The notes beneath the pieces are model-generated. The model worked only from the letters and a program-made list of their open reading frames with translations, searched no databases and was not told the origin of the DNA. From the NCBI RefSeq assembly GCF_048892425.1, contig NZ_JBLZHU010000004.1, positions 338,188-402,187 on the forward strand: 64,000 bases of DNA, given 5' to 3'. Shown piece by piece: positions 1 through 8,755 of the stretch. The translations under genes were made by a program, and so were the position numbers. Within the stretch, counting starts at the first letter, position 1; each line of letters begins with the position of its first letter. Source of the DNA: Pacificispira sp002696645. GTDB lineage: Bacteria > Pseudomonadota > Alphaproteobacteria > UBA8366 > Aestuariispiraceae.

Positions 1-520
1 GCCCATACTGGGTTCGGGCCAGAACAACATTATCATCGCATTCTGCGGCATAGGAATGAACGAAGTAGAAGTCTGTCACACCGACATTTTCAAACAAAGG
101 ATGATTGCCTGAAGGTGTGACCGTGTTCCAACCGACATGCGGCAATCGCAGTGGGATTTGGCTATTGTCTTTTGTATCTTCCTTAAGTCGAACGACCCGA
201 CCGGGCAGCAGGCCAAGCCCTTTATGGGTTCCAAACTCTTCTGCTTCCTGAAATAGCATTTGCATGCCAACACAAATACCCAGCAAAGGAATCCCGCGAT
301 CAAGAACGGCTTCCTTAAGGGCACTATCAAGCCCCCGTGCCCGAAACTCCTGCAACGATTTCCCGATCGCACCAACGCCGGGGAAGATCACGCGATCAAA
401 CTGAAAATGCGTCAAATCTTCATGCGTTTCAACGACCTGGGCATTGCCGCCGCTGCGGCGAACGGAATTCAGAACCGACTGAACATTGCCAACGCCATAG
501 TCAATCAGAGCCACTTTCAT
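1..520 (-). CDS. HisH-like glutamine amidotransferase subunit (3'-truncated by window edge)
   Basis: Class I glutaminase related to the HisH subunit of imidazole glycerol phosphate synthase; it would release ammonia from glutamine for a partner enzyme. The reading frame starts MKVALIDYGVGNVQSV and has the oxyanion strand FPGVGAIG and the nucleophile elbow GICVGMQML (catalytic Cys). It runs off the left end of the window, so the His-Glu part of the triad is not seen. Because it follows a WbpG/PseA-like amidotransferase and a NeuB-like synthase on the same strand, it is more likely the HisH2-type ammonia supplier for sugar amidination than the histidine-biosynthesis enzyme. A HisF-like gene would be expected just beyond the window. 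Family assignment is sure; pathway assignment is inferred. Confidence 0.9.
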   Translation of the reverse strand, partial: MKVALIDYGVGNVQSVLNSVRRSGGNAQVVETHEDLTHFQFDRVIFPGVGAIGKSLQEFRARGLDSALKEAVLDRGIPLLGICVGMQMLFQEAEEFGTHKGLGLLPGRVVRLKEDTKDNSQIPLRLPHVGWNTVTPSGNHPLFENVGVTDFYFVHSYAAECDDNVVLARTQYG

Positions 521-563
521 AAAAGCGGACCAGGACCGTTTGCAGTCACATCAACCCGAAGTA

Positions 564-1712
564 TCATTCCGGGTCCCACAGATTTTGCTTATGCCATTCG
601 CCAGCATCATCCTGGACCCATACTTTTGAACTGCGAAAACCATTGGCGATTTCATCAAACCATTCTTCGTTTTTGCCAACATAGTCCAACCAGTAGTAAA
701 GGTCAGAGGATCGCACTGCGTCATACTTGCGAACGACTTCGACACCTTCTTCCCGTGTCATATATCCTGATCGGATATCCTTACAGGCATGGTCGGTTCC
801 ACGGCCATATCCAAATTTTATGTATTTTAAGTAATCGTGAACGCCATTTTCATAGCGGTCATCAAGATTTGAGAAACGCCGGTATGTACGTTCGAAATCA
901 ACCGGATTCTCTTTCCAGCCGTATCGATCCTTTACCAATTGCGTATGCTTATTGGCGTCCCAGGGGTCATAATTTCCAATAAATATACCGCGCAACCCAA
1001 CCCGGTTGATTTCATCATCGGACGGATACTTGAAACACTCCAATTCATTCTCTGAAATTGGGTCTTCTTCGTCCCCCATCATATCGTACCAGTCATAGCC
1101 TCGGAGAAGCTGGTCCTTACGATACCGGGCAGTATACTCAACAAAGTCATTCATTGAATGCATTCCGCCGAGATCCGTCCAGCCATGCTCTCCCCAAAAG
1201 ACCAATGGGATGTTGTGCTGAACAGCTGTCTTCATAGGAATGGTCGCGATACCGGCATGATTTTGCCAGTTCATATCGCCCATCATACGGAAGGCCAATC
1301 GGTTCATTCTGATCAGAAGGTCAACTGAGGGAGATACCATAACATGATCCACATTGAAGACTTCCTTCATGCGCATCAGGTTTTCCCAACCCTGATCAAG
1401 ATAGTTGTTCCCGTTGTAAGTAACCAGCAACGGGTTCAGTCCCAGCACTTCCTTGACGAAATGGACCTGAAAATAGCTGTCCTTACCCCCGGAAACGCCG
1501 ATCACGCATTCATAACCTGAACTGCGACGATATGGTTCTATTTCTTCAAGTAACCATTCGACGCGTTCCGCCCAATTTATCTTTTTCTTTTGTGCATGAA
1601 CCCGACACCCACTGCACACGCCGGTCTCATCGATCACCAATGTTACGGCCGAGACGTTTGGATAAACACATTTGGAACAATACTGCACTTTTGGAATGTT
1701 TGGGACACTCAT
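564..1712 (-). CDS. N-acetyl sugar amidotransferase (WbpG/PseA-like)
   Basis: 382-residue ATP-dependent amidotransferase of the PP-loop superfamily. It carries an N-terminal zinc-ribbon-like cysteine set (C12, C15, C33, C36) followed by the pyrophosphatase loop SGGKDS at residues 74-79, the arrangement of the N-acetyl sugar amidotransferase family (WbpG of Pseudomonas LPS, PseA of Campylobacter flagellin glycosylation). These enzymes turn an acetamido sugar into its acetamidino form with ammonia from a HisH partner. The HisH-like gene begins 43 bp downstream and a NeuB-like gene lies 66 bp upstream, so one transcript for a modified nonulosonic acid is likely. The exact sugar cannot be read from sequence. 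Confidence 0.9.
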   Translation of the reverse strand: MSVPNIPKVQYCSKCVYPNVSAVTLVIDETGVCSGCRVHAQKKKINWAERVEWLLEEIEPYRRSSGYECVIGVSGGKDSYFQVHFVKEVLGLNPLLVTYNGNNYLDQGWENLMRMKEVFNVDHVMVSPSVDLLIRMNRLAFRMMGDMNWQNHAGIATIPMKTAVQHNIPLVFWGEHGWTDLGGMHSMNDFVEYTARYRKDQLLRGYDWYDMMGDEEDPISENELECFKYPSDDEINRVGLRGIFIGNYDPWDANKHTQLVKDRYGWKENPVDFERTYRRFSNLDDRYENGVHDYLKYIKFGYGRGTDHACKDIRSGYMTREEGVEVVRKYDAVRSSDLYYWLDYVGKNEEWFDEIANGFRSSKVWVQDDAGEWHKQNLWDPE

Positions 1713-1778
1713 GTTACCTTACCCCGTTTTCAGAACTCTTTTTTGCGTAGCAGACCGACTGCGGGTTACCCCTTCGCC

Positions 1779-2795
1779 TTACTCTTCCAGCAGGTCCCAA
1801 GTAATAACATCGTCTGCATCGATATCGGCTGCGGCCCGTTTTCCAATCACATTGGCGATATCTGCCGATTGAACACCAGTTCCGGGGCGTTTTACGCCCA
1901 GCATAGTCCTGGTAACGACCTCGCCCTTCTTAATTAGGCGCTCAGCAACCAGGCTGCGGCGGATCTGCATTACATGATCGGCACTTTCAACCGGTGCCTT
2001 CTTGTTTTTGCCAATCGACTCCCAGGCGACCATGACGTCCGCCACCAATCGTTTCATATCATCTGGATCCGCCGAAAGGGCGTGATCAGGTCCTTCCGCA
2101 GCGCGATCCAAGGTGAAATGCTTCTCAATGATATCTGCCCCCAAGGCGACAGCGGCCACTGCCGTTGCCGTGCCAAGCGTATGGTCGGAAAATCCGACAG
2201 GGCAATCAAAGGCGGCACGGATCGCAGCCATGCAGGCAAGGTTCGCTTCTTTCGGCTGTGTCGGATAATGCGACACACAATGTAGGACCGCCACGGGCAG
2301 CGCCGGTGAAACAGCACGCATTTCCCCCAGCCCCCGGGCAATTTCTATCATCGTGGCACCACCAGAGGATAAAATAACCGGGCGATCAAGCGCTGCGACA
2401 TGACGCAACAATGGCAGATGTGTGATGTCCCCGGATGCTATTTTAAAAGCAGCCGCATTCAAATCATTCCACACATCAGCACTGGGCTCATCAAACACAG
2501 CGGAAAACAATGTCACCCCCAGCGTGGCCGCGTGTTCCGACAAAGCCTTTAAGTCCTTCGGGGATAATTCCGCAGCCGCCAGCACATCAAAATAGGCGCT
2601 CTTACGGCTCAGAAAACAGCCCGTCTTGAAGGTTTGCAGCTTAACCGCATCGACGCCCGTCGCAGCCGCCACAGATATCATTTCGCGGGCGACATCAGCG
2701 CTTCCGCCGTGATTAATGCCAATTTCCGCGATCACATAGGGCGGATTGCCAGGGCCGATCTGACGGCCAGCAATTTCTAGTCCCAACTGCGGCAT
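1779..2795 (-). CDS. N-acetylneuraminate synthase-family protein (NeuB/PseI/LegI)
   Basis: 338-residue sialic-acid-synthase-type enzyme, which condenses phosphoenolpyruvate with a 6-carbon amino sugar to give a 9-carbon nonulosonic acid. The N-terminal TIM barrel shows VIAEIGINHGG, the KLQTF strand, the FKIASGD strand and GFSDHT; the C-terminal part (from about residue 280, with the RRSLVA segment and a G-V-K-R-P-G-T-G stretch) is an antifreeze-like SAF domain, the standard two-domain layout and length. Whether it makes neuraminic, pseudaminic or legionaminic acid is not decidable here. It starts 5 bp after the spsF-like gene, which supplies a nucleotide-activation step, and precedes the amidotransferase. 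Confidence 0.93.
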   Translation of the reverse strand: MPQLGLEIAGRQIGPGNPPYVIAEIGINHGGSADVAREMISVAAATGVDAVKLQTFKTGCFLSRKSAYFDVLAAAELSPKDLKALSEHAATLGVTLFSAVFDEPSADVWNDLNAAAFKIASGDITHLPLLRHVAALDRPVILSSGGATMIEIARGLGEMRAVSPALPVAVLHCVSHYPTQPKEANLACMAAIRAAFDCPVGFSDHTLGTATAVAAVALGADIIEKHFTLDRAAEGPDHALSADPDDMKRLVADVMVAWESIGKNKKAPVESADHVMQIRRSLVAERLIKKGEVVTRTMLGVKRPGTGVQSADIANVIGKRAAADIDADDVITWDLLEE

Positions 2796-2800
2796 GTCTT

Positions 2801-3502
2801 TTATTCTCCTGTGATGAAGGTGTAATCAGCGTTGAGACCGGCAATATCACTCATCCCAAAGGCAGGATTGCGATTGTAGAGTTTGTCAAATACGGGCGCC
2901 AAAAGCTGGTAGTCTTCTGGTGTATCGATGGTGAGCGAGGGGACGGCAAAAACAATATCCGAGACAATGGTGACCTGCGTATATGTATCTGGGGCCTGAC
3001 GAATGTGCCAAGTGACATGTTCATGATCGTTAGGATCTGAACTTTCCAGACCCCTTTCAAGCGCATCCATACGAGCAACCTCTACATACAGCCCATAGGG
3101 ATATCCTGACTGTTGTATATTGCTTGCATAGACACAATCGGGGCCCGCATCCAGCAATCCTTGGACGACGCGATCAATCAGGGAACCGTCAACAAAGGGA
3201 TTATCCCCAGTCAATCGCACGACAATATCAGACTGCCCCGCCGCCCCGATCATACGCGCCAGAACATCATCCTCAGATCCGCGATAGCAGTTATATCCCC
3301 TTGCTAAACACATTTCCTGCACGGGATCGTCCTTAACCTCTGATGTCGTCGCGACAATAAGGGTATCAAGACAAGTTGCGCGACTGGCGCGCTCCACCAG
3401 CCGATGCAGCATGGGAGCCCCAGCCAGAGGCATCAGAATTTTCCCTGGTAGACGTCTTGACCCCATGCGCGCTTGTATAACAACGGCGACTTTGTCAGGC
3501 AT
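2801..3502 (-). CDS. SpsF-like cytidylyltransferase family protein
   Basis: Nucleotidyltransferase of the CMP-sugar synthetase (SpsF/KdsB/NeuA) superfamily, about 233 residues. It opens with VAVVIQARMGSRRLPGK, the nucleotide-binding signature of SpsF proteins, and has the RLTGDNPFVD strand that positions the catalytic aspartate and the D-T-P-E-D-Y segment near the end. It probably activates the nonulosonic acid made by the adjacent NeuB homologue. An upstream TTG in the same frame (3511) is possible, but the ATG at 3502 begins right before the conserved strand and is preferred. Neither start has a strong ribosome-binding site. Confidence 0.85.
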   Translation of the reverse strand: MPDKVAVVIQARMGSRRLPGKILMPLAGAPMLHRLVERASRATCLDTLIVATTSEVKDDPVQEMCLARGYNCYRGSEDDVLARMIGAAGQSDIVVRLTGDNPFVDGSLIDRVVQGLLDAGPDCVYASNIQQSGYPYGLYVEVARMDALERGLESSDPNDHEHVTWHIRQAPDTYTQVTIVSDIVFAVPSLTIDTPEDYQLLAPVFDKLYNRNPAFGMSDIAGLNADYTFITGE

Positions 3503-3665
3503 TAATACCAACCAAGGGAGAGGGAGCGTCGTCTTGACACGGAAGCATTTATATAGCTACCGCACCGGAGGATCTTTAATCCTCTGGTGTTGCTGATCCT
3601 TTAGAACAGGCTTCTGGTCGTGTCAACAATGATGAAGCATTGCCCCAACGGTCGCTTGGAGTATC

Positions 3666-4619
3666 GTGATCGATACGAAGAAATGTACTTTCTGGATGCA
3701 TATGCTGAATTCTGACCCGAATTTGTCCTTGATCACGCTTGGCACCGTCCAATTGGGGATGCCCTACGGGGTCGCCAATCTTCAGGGTCAACCAGATAAA
3801 GAGACAAGTTTTGCCGTCTTGGACGCAGCCTGCTCTTGCGGAATACGCGCCTTTGACACCGCGCGCGCATATGGCGAGTCAGAGTCGATTATTGGTGAGT
3901 GGTTAACGGAAAGGCCCCTTAAGGGAACCAACATTGCCCCGACTCTGATCTCAAAGATCCCAAAACTGCCCAAAGACTTTGGCAATGCCGCAGCCTGGGT
4001 GATTGAGAATGCCAATAAATCTCTACAGACATTGCAGGTGACTCACATCTGGTGCTTCATGCTGCACAATGCGGATGACATCGAAAATGCATCCGTCAGA
4101 AAGGGTCTCGAGTCACTTCTGGAATCAGGGAAATGTTCAGCAATTGGCGTTTCTGTGTATGAACCAGATCAGATCAAGAATGCATTGAAGCACTTTCCGA
4201 TCACCGCGGTTCAAATGCCAGGGAACCTTCTGGATTCACGCTTCAAACAGGCGGGCGCTGTCGAATTATGCAACAACCATGGCGTTTCGGTTTTTTGCAG
4301 AAGTGTCTTCCTTCAAGGGGTGCTTGCAATGCCCCCGGAACGCCTGCCCCAACGTTTTATGGATCTGTCTCCCATTCTGGCCAAATTGAACCATATGGCG
4401 GGTTCGTTGAATATGTCAGTGCTCAGTTTGCTTATGAAAGCCGCGTTTGATGCGACAGGAGCAACCACACTTGTTTTGGGCGCAGAACGCCCGGAGCAGG
4501 TCATCGAATTTGCGCAAGCGGCAAAAACTGTGTCTCAATTGCCCGAAGAATATATTAAGTCACTGGATCCGTTTATCCGGCAATTGCCTGATTGCATTCG
4601 GGACCCCCGCCAATGGTGA
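3666..4619 (+). CDS. aldo/keto reductase
   Basis: 317-residue TIM-barrel oxidoreductase of the aldo/keto reductase superfamily. Visible landmarks are LGTVQLGMPYG near the start, the catalytic-Asp/Tyr segment FDTARAYG, IGVSVYEPDQI on a later strand, and LVLGAERPEQV in the NADPH-binding part. It lies divergently beside the sugar-modification genes and may reduce a nucleotide sugar or sugar aldehyde, as AKRs in polysaccharide clusters often do; this is inference. The start used is a GTG preceded by GGAG; an internal ATG at 3696 or 3702 would still keep the whole barrel. Upstream, 3503-3665 is a non-coding divergent promoter region with a TTGACA at 3534. Confidence 0.85.
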   Translation: MIDTKKCTFWMHMLNSDPNLSLITLGTVQLGMPYGVANLQGQPDKETSFAVLDAACSCGIRAFDTARAYGESESIIGEWLTERPLKGTNIAPTLISKIPKLPKDFGNAAAWVIENANKSLQTLQVTHIWCFMLHNADDIENASVRKGLESLLESGKCSAIGVSVYEPDQIKNALKHFPITAVQMPGNLLDSRFKQAGAVELCNNHGVSVFCRSVFLQGVLAMPPERLPQRFMDLSPILAKLNHMAGSLNMSVLSLLMKAAFDATGATTLVLGAERPEQVIEFAQAAKTVSQLPEEYIKSLDPFIRQLPDCIRDPRQW

Positions 4620-4842
4620 TCTGGTCGCAGCAAATTAAGCAAATGGGCGTCCCGATCCCACCATCTGCCACGATTGTATTATCGGGAAGATCATTTCCCT
4701 GGCGCAACCATATGAAAGATCAATAGTGATGGCGCGTAACAATACGGACCTGGTAAATGGCGCTGGACAGGGGCGCTGTGATACGTTAGTGAGCCTCTGT
4801 GTTTTGACATTATAAAAATGTGATTAGGGAATTTGTACACAA

Positions 4843-5748
4843 ATGAATGATAGAATAACGCATCTTCGACGTCTGGAAGCAGAAAGTATCCATATTTTTC
4901 GCGAGGTTGCGGCCTCGTTTGAAAAGCCGGTGATGATGTATTCCATTGGCAAGGATTCGTCGGTGATGCTGCATCTGGCGATGAAGGCGTTCTATCCTTC
5001 CGTGCCCCCCTTTCCGATGTTGCACATTGATACGACCTGGAAATTTAAGGAAATGATCTCCTTCCGGGACCAGCGCGCTGCGGAATTGGGGATCGACCTG
5101 ATAGTCCACACCAACCCGGATGGGCTGCGCGATGGCGTTGGGCCGTTTAGCCATGGGTCATCCGTCCATACCGATGTGATGAAGACACAGGCCCTGAAAC
5201 AGGCGCTGGATCACTATAAGTTTGATTGTGCCATTGGCGGGGCCCGCCGGGATGAGGAAAAATCCCGCGCAAAAGAACGGGTCATGTCTTTCCGCAGCAA
5301 GGGTCATGTCTGGGACCCGAAAAACCAGCGCCCGGAATTGTGGTCGCTGTACAATACCCGCATTGCCCAGGGGGAAAGCGTGCGCGCCTTCCCCATTTCC
5401 AACTGGACAGAATTGGACATCTGGCAATATATCCATGCGGAAAGCATCCCGATCCCACCGCTTTATTTTGCAAAGGAACGCCCGGTCGTCCTGCGCGATG
5501 GGCAATGGATCATGGTGGATGACGAGCGCCTGCCCCTGCGGGAGGGAGAGACCCCACAGCAAAAAATGGTCCGCTTCCGCACCCTGGGCTGCTATCCCCT
5601 GACCGCCGCGGTGGAGAGTCCCGCGGACACGCTGCAGGCCATTATCTCCGAAACCCTGATTTCCCGGACGTCTGAACGACAGGGCCGCATGATTGACCAT
5701 GATCAGGCCGGATCGATGGAGAAGAAAAAGCGGGAGGGCTATTTCTGA
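4843..5748 (+). CDS. cysD: sulfate adenylyltransferase subunit 2
   Basis: 301-residue PP-loop subunit of ATP sulfurylase, which makes adenosine 5'-phosphosulfate from ATP and sulfate. The PP-loop SIGKDSS lies at residues 34-40, followed by HIDTTWKF and the conserved GGARRDEEKSRAKER segment; the length matches the family. The next gene begins inside its stop codon (TGATG), indicating translational coupling with cysNC. The 220 bp before it (4620-4842) are non-coding; a TTGACA at 4804 is a possible -35 element. Assimilatory sulfate activation is the default role; PAPS for sulfation of surface glycans is a conceivable extra use given the neighbours. Confidence 0.97.
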   Translation: MNDRITHLRRLEAESIHIFREVAASFEKPVMMYSIGKDSSVMLHLAMKAFYPSVPPFPMLHIDTTWKFKEMISFRDQRAAELGIDLIVHTNPDGLRDGVGPFSHGSSVHTDVMKTQALKQALDHYKFDCAIGGARRDEEKSRAKERVMSFRSKGHVWDPKNQRPELWSLYNTRIAQGESVRAFPISNWTELDIWQYIHAESIPIPPLYFAKERPVVLRDGQWIMVDDERLPLREGETPQQKMVRFRTLGCYPLTAAVESPADTLQAIISETLISRTSERQGRMIDHDQAGSMEKKKREGYF

Positions 5749-7655
5749 TGAGCGCTGACACCCCCGCGACCCTGACACCCGAAGACATTGATGCCTATCT
5801 GGCTGCACAGGAACAAAAAGACCTGTTGCGCTTCATTACCTGTGGATCCGTCGATGATGGGAAATCCACCCTGATCGGGCGTCTGCTGTATGATTCCAAA
5901 TTGATATTCGAAGATCAATTGACCGCCCTAGAGGCAGACAGCAAACGCGACGGCACCGTCAAGGACGGTCTGGATTTCGCCCTTCTGGTCGATGGGTTAC
6001 AGGCCGAACGGGAACAGGGCATCACCATTGACGTCGCCTATCGTTTCTTTGCCACCGACAAGCGCAAATTCATCGTCGCGGATACGCCAGGTCATGAGCA
6101 ATATACCCGCAATATGGCGACGGGCGCATCCACCGCTTCGGCTGCCGTTATCCTGATCGATGCCAGGCGCGGGGTTCTGACCCAGACACGGCGCCATTCC
6201 TTCATCGTTTCCCTGTTGGGAATCAAAACAATCCTTCTGGCGGTCAACAAAATGGACCTGGTCAATTATGATCAGGATGTCTTTGACCGTATCGTTGCCG
6301 AATATCGGAGCTTCGCGGCCCAGCTGTCGGGGAACCAGACCATATCCGCCATCCCGCTATCCGCCCTGAAGGGCGATAATTTGATGACCCCCAGCACATC
6401 CATGCCCTGGTATGATGGTCCAACTCTACTGAACTGCCTGGAAAGTGCGCCGCTTCCGGAAGACCAGCCCGGCGGTTCCTTCCGGATGCCTGTACAATGG
6501 GTCAATCGGCCGAGTCTGGATTTCCGTGGGTTCAGTGGCACTGTTTCCGGTGGACCGGTGCACCAGGGTCAACATGTCATCGCCCTGCCCTCTGGCAAGC
6601 CAAGCACCATAGCACGGATTGTCACATTGGATGGGGATCTGGATCGCGCCCAACCGGGTCAGGCGATCACCCTGACCTTGGCGGACGAGATTGATGTCAG
6701 CCGCGGTGACATCCTGTGCGATGCCGAACAGCCAGCCAGCGTTACGGATCAATTCGCCGCCCATGTCATTTGGATGGCCGATGCGCCCATGATCCCGGAG
6801 AGACAGTATATCCTGAAGCTGGGGACCCAAACTGTCGGAGCCGCGATTACCGAGCTAAAGCACAAGATCAATGTGAACACGCTGGAACACAATGCCGCCA
6901 AGACATTGGACCTGAATGAAGTTGCCCTGTGCAATCTGGCACTGGATCAGGCGATCACCTATGATCCCTATACCGATAATCCGCAGACCGGTGCTTTCAT
7001 CCTGATCGACCGCTATACCAATGCGACCGTTGGGGCGGGCATGATCAGTTTTGGTCTGCGCCGGGCAACCAATCTGGTCTGGCAGGAATTGGATGTCACA
7101 AAACAGGTGCGCGCAGAACTAAAGCGCCAGAAGCCTGCAATCCTGTGGTTCACAGGCCTGTCAGGCGCCGGGAAATCGACTGTCGCAAATCTGGTGGAAA
7201 AGCATCTGCTCGCGATTGGACGACACACCTATATTCTGGATGGGGACAATGTACGGCACGGCCTGAACAAGGATCTGGGCTTCACCGAAACCGACCGGGT
7301 GGAAAACATCCGCCGCGTTGCAGAAACGGCGAAACTGTTCGTGGATGCCGGCCTGATCACGCTTGTATCCTTCATCTCCCCCTTCCGCAGCGAACGGGAT
7401 TTGGCCCGGGATCTGGTCGAGGAAGATGAGTTCCTGGAAATTTTCGTCGACACCCCCCTGGCGGTCTGTGAAACCCGGGACCCGAAAGGCCTATATGCCA
7501 AGGCGCGAGCCGGTCAGATCAAGAATTTCACCGGGATCGATTCACCCTATGAAGCCCCTGTTAATCCAGAGCTTCGGCTGGACACAACCACCGGAACCCC
7601 TGCAGAACTGGCAGAACAGGTAATCGGCTTCCTGAAACAGAAGGGCTTTATCTAA
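5748..7655 (+). CDS. cysNC: bifunctional sulfate adenylyltransferase subunit 1 / adenylylsulfate kinase
   Basis: 635-residue fusion. The N-terminal two-thirds is the CysN GTPase of ATP sulfurylase: P-loop GSVDDGKST at 33-41, switch motif DTPGHEQYTRNM, NKMDLV for guanine specificity, then EF-Tu-like beta-barrel domains. The C-terminal ~170 residues are an APS kinase with its own P-loop GLSGAGKST at 470-478 and the ISPFRSERD and GLYAKARAG segments, converting APS to PAPS. Such CysNC fusions are common in alphaproteobacteria. It overlaps cysD by one base. No frameshift or missing motif is seen. Confidence 0.97.
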   Translation: MSADTPATLTPEDIDAYLAAQEQKDLLRFITCGSVDDGKSTLIGRLLYDSKLIFEDQLTALEADSKRDGTVKDGLDFALLVDGLQAEREQGITIDVAYRFFATDKRKFIVADTPGHEQYTRNMATGASTASAAVILIDARRGVLTQTRRHSFIVSLLGIKTILLAVNKMDLVNYDQDVFDRIVAEYRSFAAQLSGNQTISAIPLSALKGDNLMTPSTSMPWYDGPTLLNCLESAPLPEDQPGGSFRMPVQWVNRPSLDFRGFSGTVSGGPVHQGQHVIALPSGKPSTIARIVTLDGDLDRAQPGQAITLTLADEIDVSRGDILCDAEQPASVTDQFAAHVIWMADAPMIPERQYILKLGTQTVGAAITELKHKINVNTLEHNAAKTLDLNEVALCNLALDQAITYDPYTDNPQTGAFILIDRYTNATVGAGMISFGLRRATNLVWQELDVTKQVRAELKRQKPAILWFTGLSGAGKSTVANLVEKHLLAIGRHTYILDGDNVRHGLNKDLGFTETDRVENIRRVAETAKLFVDAGLITLVSFISPFRSERDLARDLVEEDEFLEIFVDTPLAVCETRDPKGLYAKARAGQIKNFTGIDSPYEAPVNPELRLDTTTGTPAELAEQVIGFLKQKGFI

Positions 7656-7678
7656 AAGCATCTTGCGGAGAGGTAAAA

Positions 7679-8350
7679 ATGGGAAGCACGATCACGCTTA
7701 GCGCCATTGATGGGTTCACACTTAAAGCATACCGGGCGGATCCTGAAGGGGATGCTCGGGGCGGCATTGTGGTTATTCAAGAGATCTTTGGCGTGAACGA
7801 TCATATTCGATCCGTTGCCGATGGCTATGCGGCACAAGGCTATAGCGTTATAGCCCCTCAACTCTATGACCGATCCGCCCCCGATATAGAATTGGGTTAC
7901 ACTCAGGGGGATGTCCAAAAGGGCCGCGACATTCGGGTTGAGATCGGGTTCGATAAACCGCTGTTGGATTTACAGGCTGCTGTTTCCTTGTTGAAATCAG
8001 AAGGGCTGGCTGTCGGTACCGTAGGATATTGTTATGGCGGTGCCCTGGCCTGGCGCAGTGCGGCCAAGCTGGATGGCCTGTCTGCGGCCATTGGATACTA
8101 TGGCGGCGCCGCCACGTTTAAAGATGAAGCCCCTGAATGCCCTGTCCTTCTGCATTATGGCGAGAAGGACGCCATGATCCCCAGCACCGACGGCGCGATG
8201 CTGGCGGACCTGTATCCCAAGATGGTGGAGGCCTTTGTTTATCCAGCAGATCATGGGTTCAATTGCGACCAACGGGCCAGCTATGACGGGCCCAGCGCGG
8301 CCCTGGCCCTGGAACGCAGCCTATCCTTTTTTCAGGATTACATCGGTTAG
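7679..8350 (+). CDS. dienelactone hydrolase family protein
   Basis: 223-residue alpha/beta hydrolase of the dienelactone hydrolase family. The triad can be read as C118 in GYCYGG, D164 in GEKDAMIP and H192 in YPADHGF, and the QEIFG segment near residue 36 carries the glutamate typical of the family. A good ribosome-binding site (GGAGAGG) precedes the ATG, 23 bp after cysNC, so read-through from the cys genes is possible. The natural substrate is unknown: such proteins are often carboxylesterases of uncertain role rather than chloroaromatic-pathway enzymes, and no other chloroaromatic genes are nearby. Confidence 0.9.
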   Translation: MGSTITLSAIDGFTLKAYRADPEGDARGGIVVIQEIFGVNDHIRSVADGYAAQGYSVIAPQLYDRSAPDIELGYTQGDVQKGRDIRVEIGFDKPLLDLQAAVSLLKSEGLAVGTVGYCYGGALAWRSAAKLDGLSAAIGYYGGAATFKDEAPECPVLLHYGEKDAMIPSTDGAMLADLYPKMVEAFVYPADHGFNCDQRASYDGPSAALALERSLSFFQDYIG

Positions 8351-8413
8351 GGTAATTTCAACTGAACTGAAGGTGTCCAAATCCTCTCTTCCCTTTAAGG
8401 TTAAACATGCGCA

Positions 8414-8449
8414 TTGACATATAGCTATTTAACTATTTAATAATAGCGT
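8414..8449 (+). promoter_or_regulatory. predicted promoter/operator of arsR-hydrolase operon, probably leaderless
   Basis: A TTGACA at 8414-8419 is followed, after 16 bp, by TTTAAT at 8436-8441. The expected transcription start (8448-8449) falls right at the ATG at 8450, and no Shine-Dalgarno sequence is present, so the transcript would be leaderless. Overlapping the promoter is an inverted repeat GCTATT (8424-8429) / AATAGC (8442-8447), the kind of AT-rich dyad ArsR-family repressors bind. Autoregulation is inferred. Confidence 0.5.
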
Positions 8450-8755
8450 ATGATAGATCGACTGGAACAAACAAAAGCACTGGCAAGCGATACGCGGTTG
8501 TCCATTCTTGAATGGCTGGCTAGCCCGGATCGATATTTTTCGCATCAAGAGACAGGCAGGCCGTCTGAAATCGGGGTCTGTGTCACACTGCTGACCGAAC
8601 GATTGGAGATGGCTCAGCCCACAGTCAGCCGACATCTGGAGTTACTGCGCCGCGCGCGCTTCCTGACCGTTAACAGAATTGGCCGATGGTCATTCTTTCA
8701 ACGGGATGAAGCCGCAATAAACGATTATAAGGACTGGCTGAATGAGCATCTTTGA
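8450..8755 (+). CDS. ArsR-family transcriptional regulator
   Basis: 101-residue winged-helix repressor. The segment ALASDTRLSILEWL is the typical opening helix pair, and the recognition helix region reads MAQPTVSRHLELLRRA; the wing follows (TVNRIGRWSFFQRD). The classical ELCVC metal-binding motif of ArsR/SmtB is absent; a lone Cys in EIGVCVTLL sits near that position, so an organic effector is more likely than a metal. The 3' end overlaps the start of the dehalogenase-like hydrolase by 14 bp, so the two are one operon and the hydrolase is its probable target. Confidence 0.9.
   Translation: MIDRLEQTKALASDTRLSILEWLASPDRYFSHQETGRPSEIGVCVTLLTERLEMAQPTVSRHLELLRRARFLTVNRIGRWSFFQRDEAAINDYKDWLNEHL

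Noticed and set aside
1..520. Histidine-biosynthesis hisH
   Set aside because: The family is HisH, but neighbours belong to sugar modification; assignment to the histidine pathway is not supported by this context.
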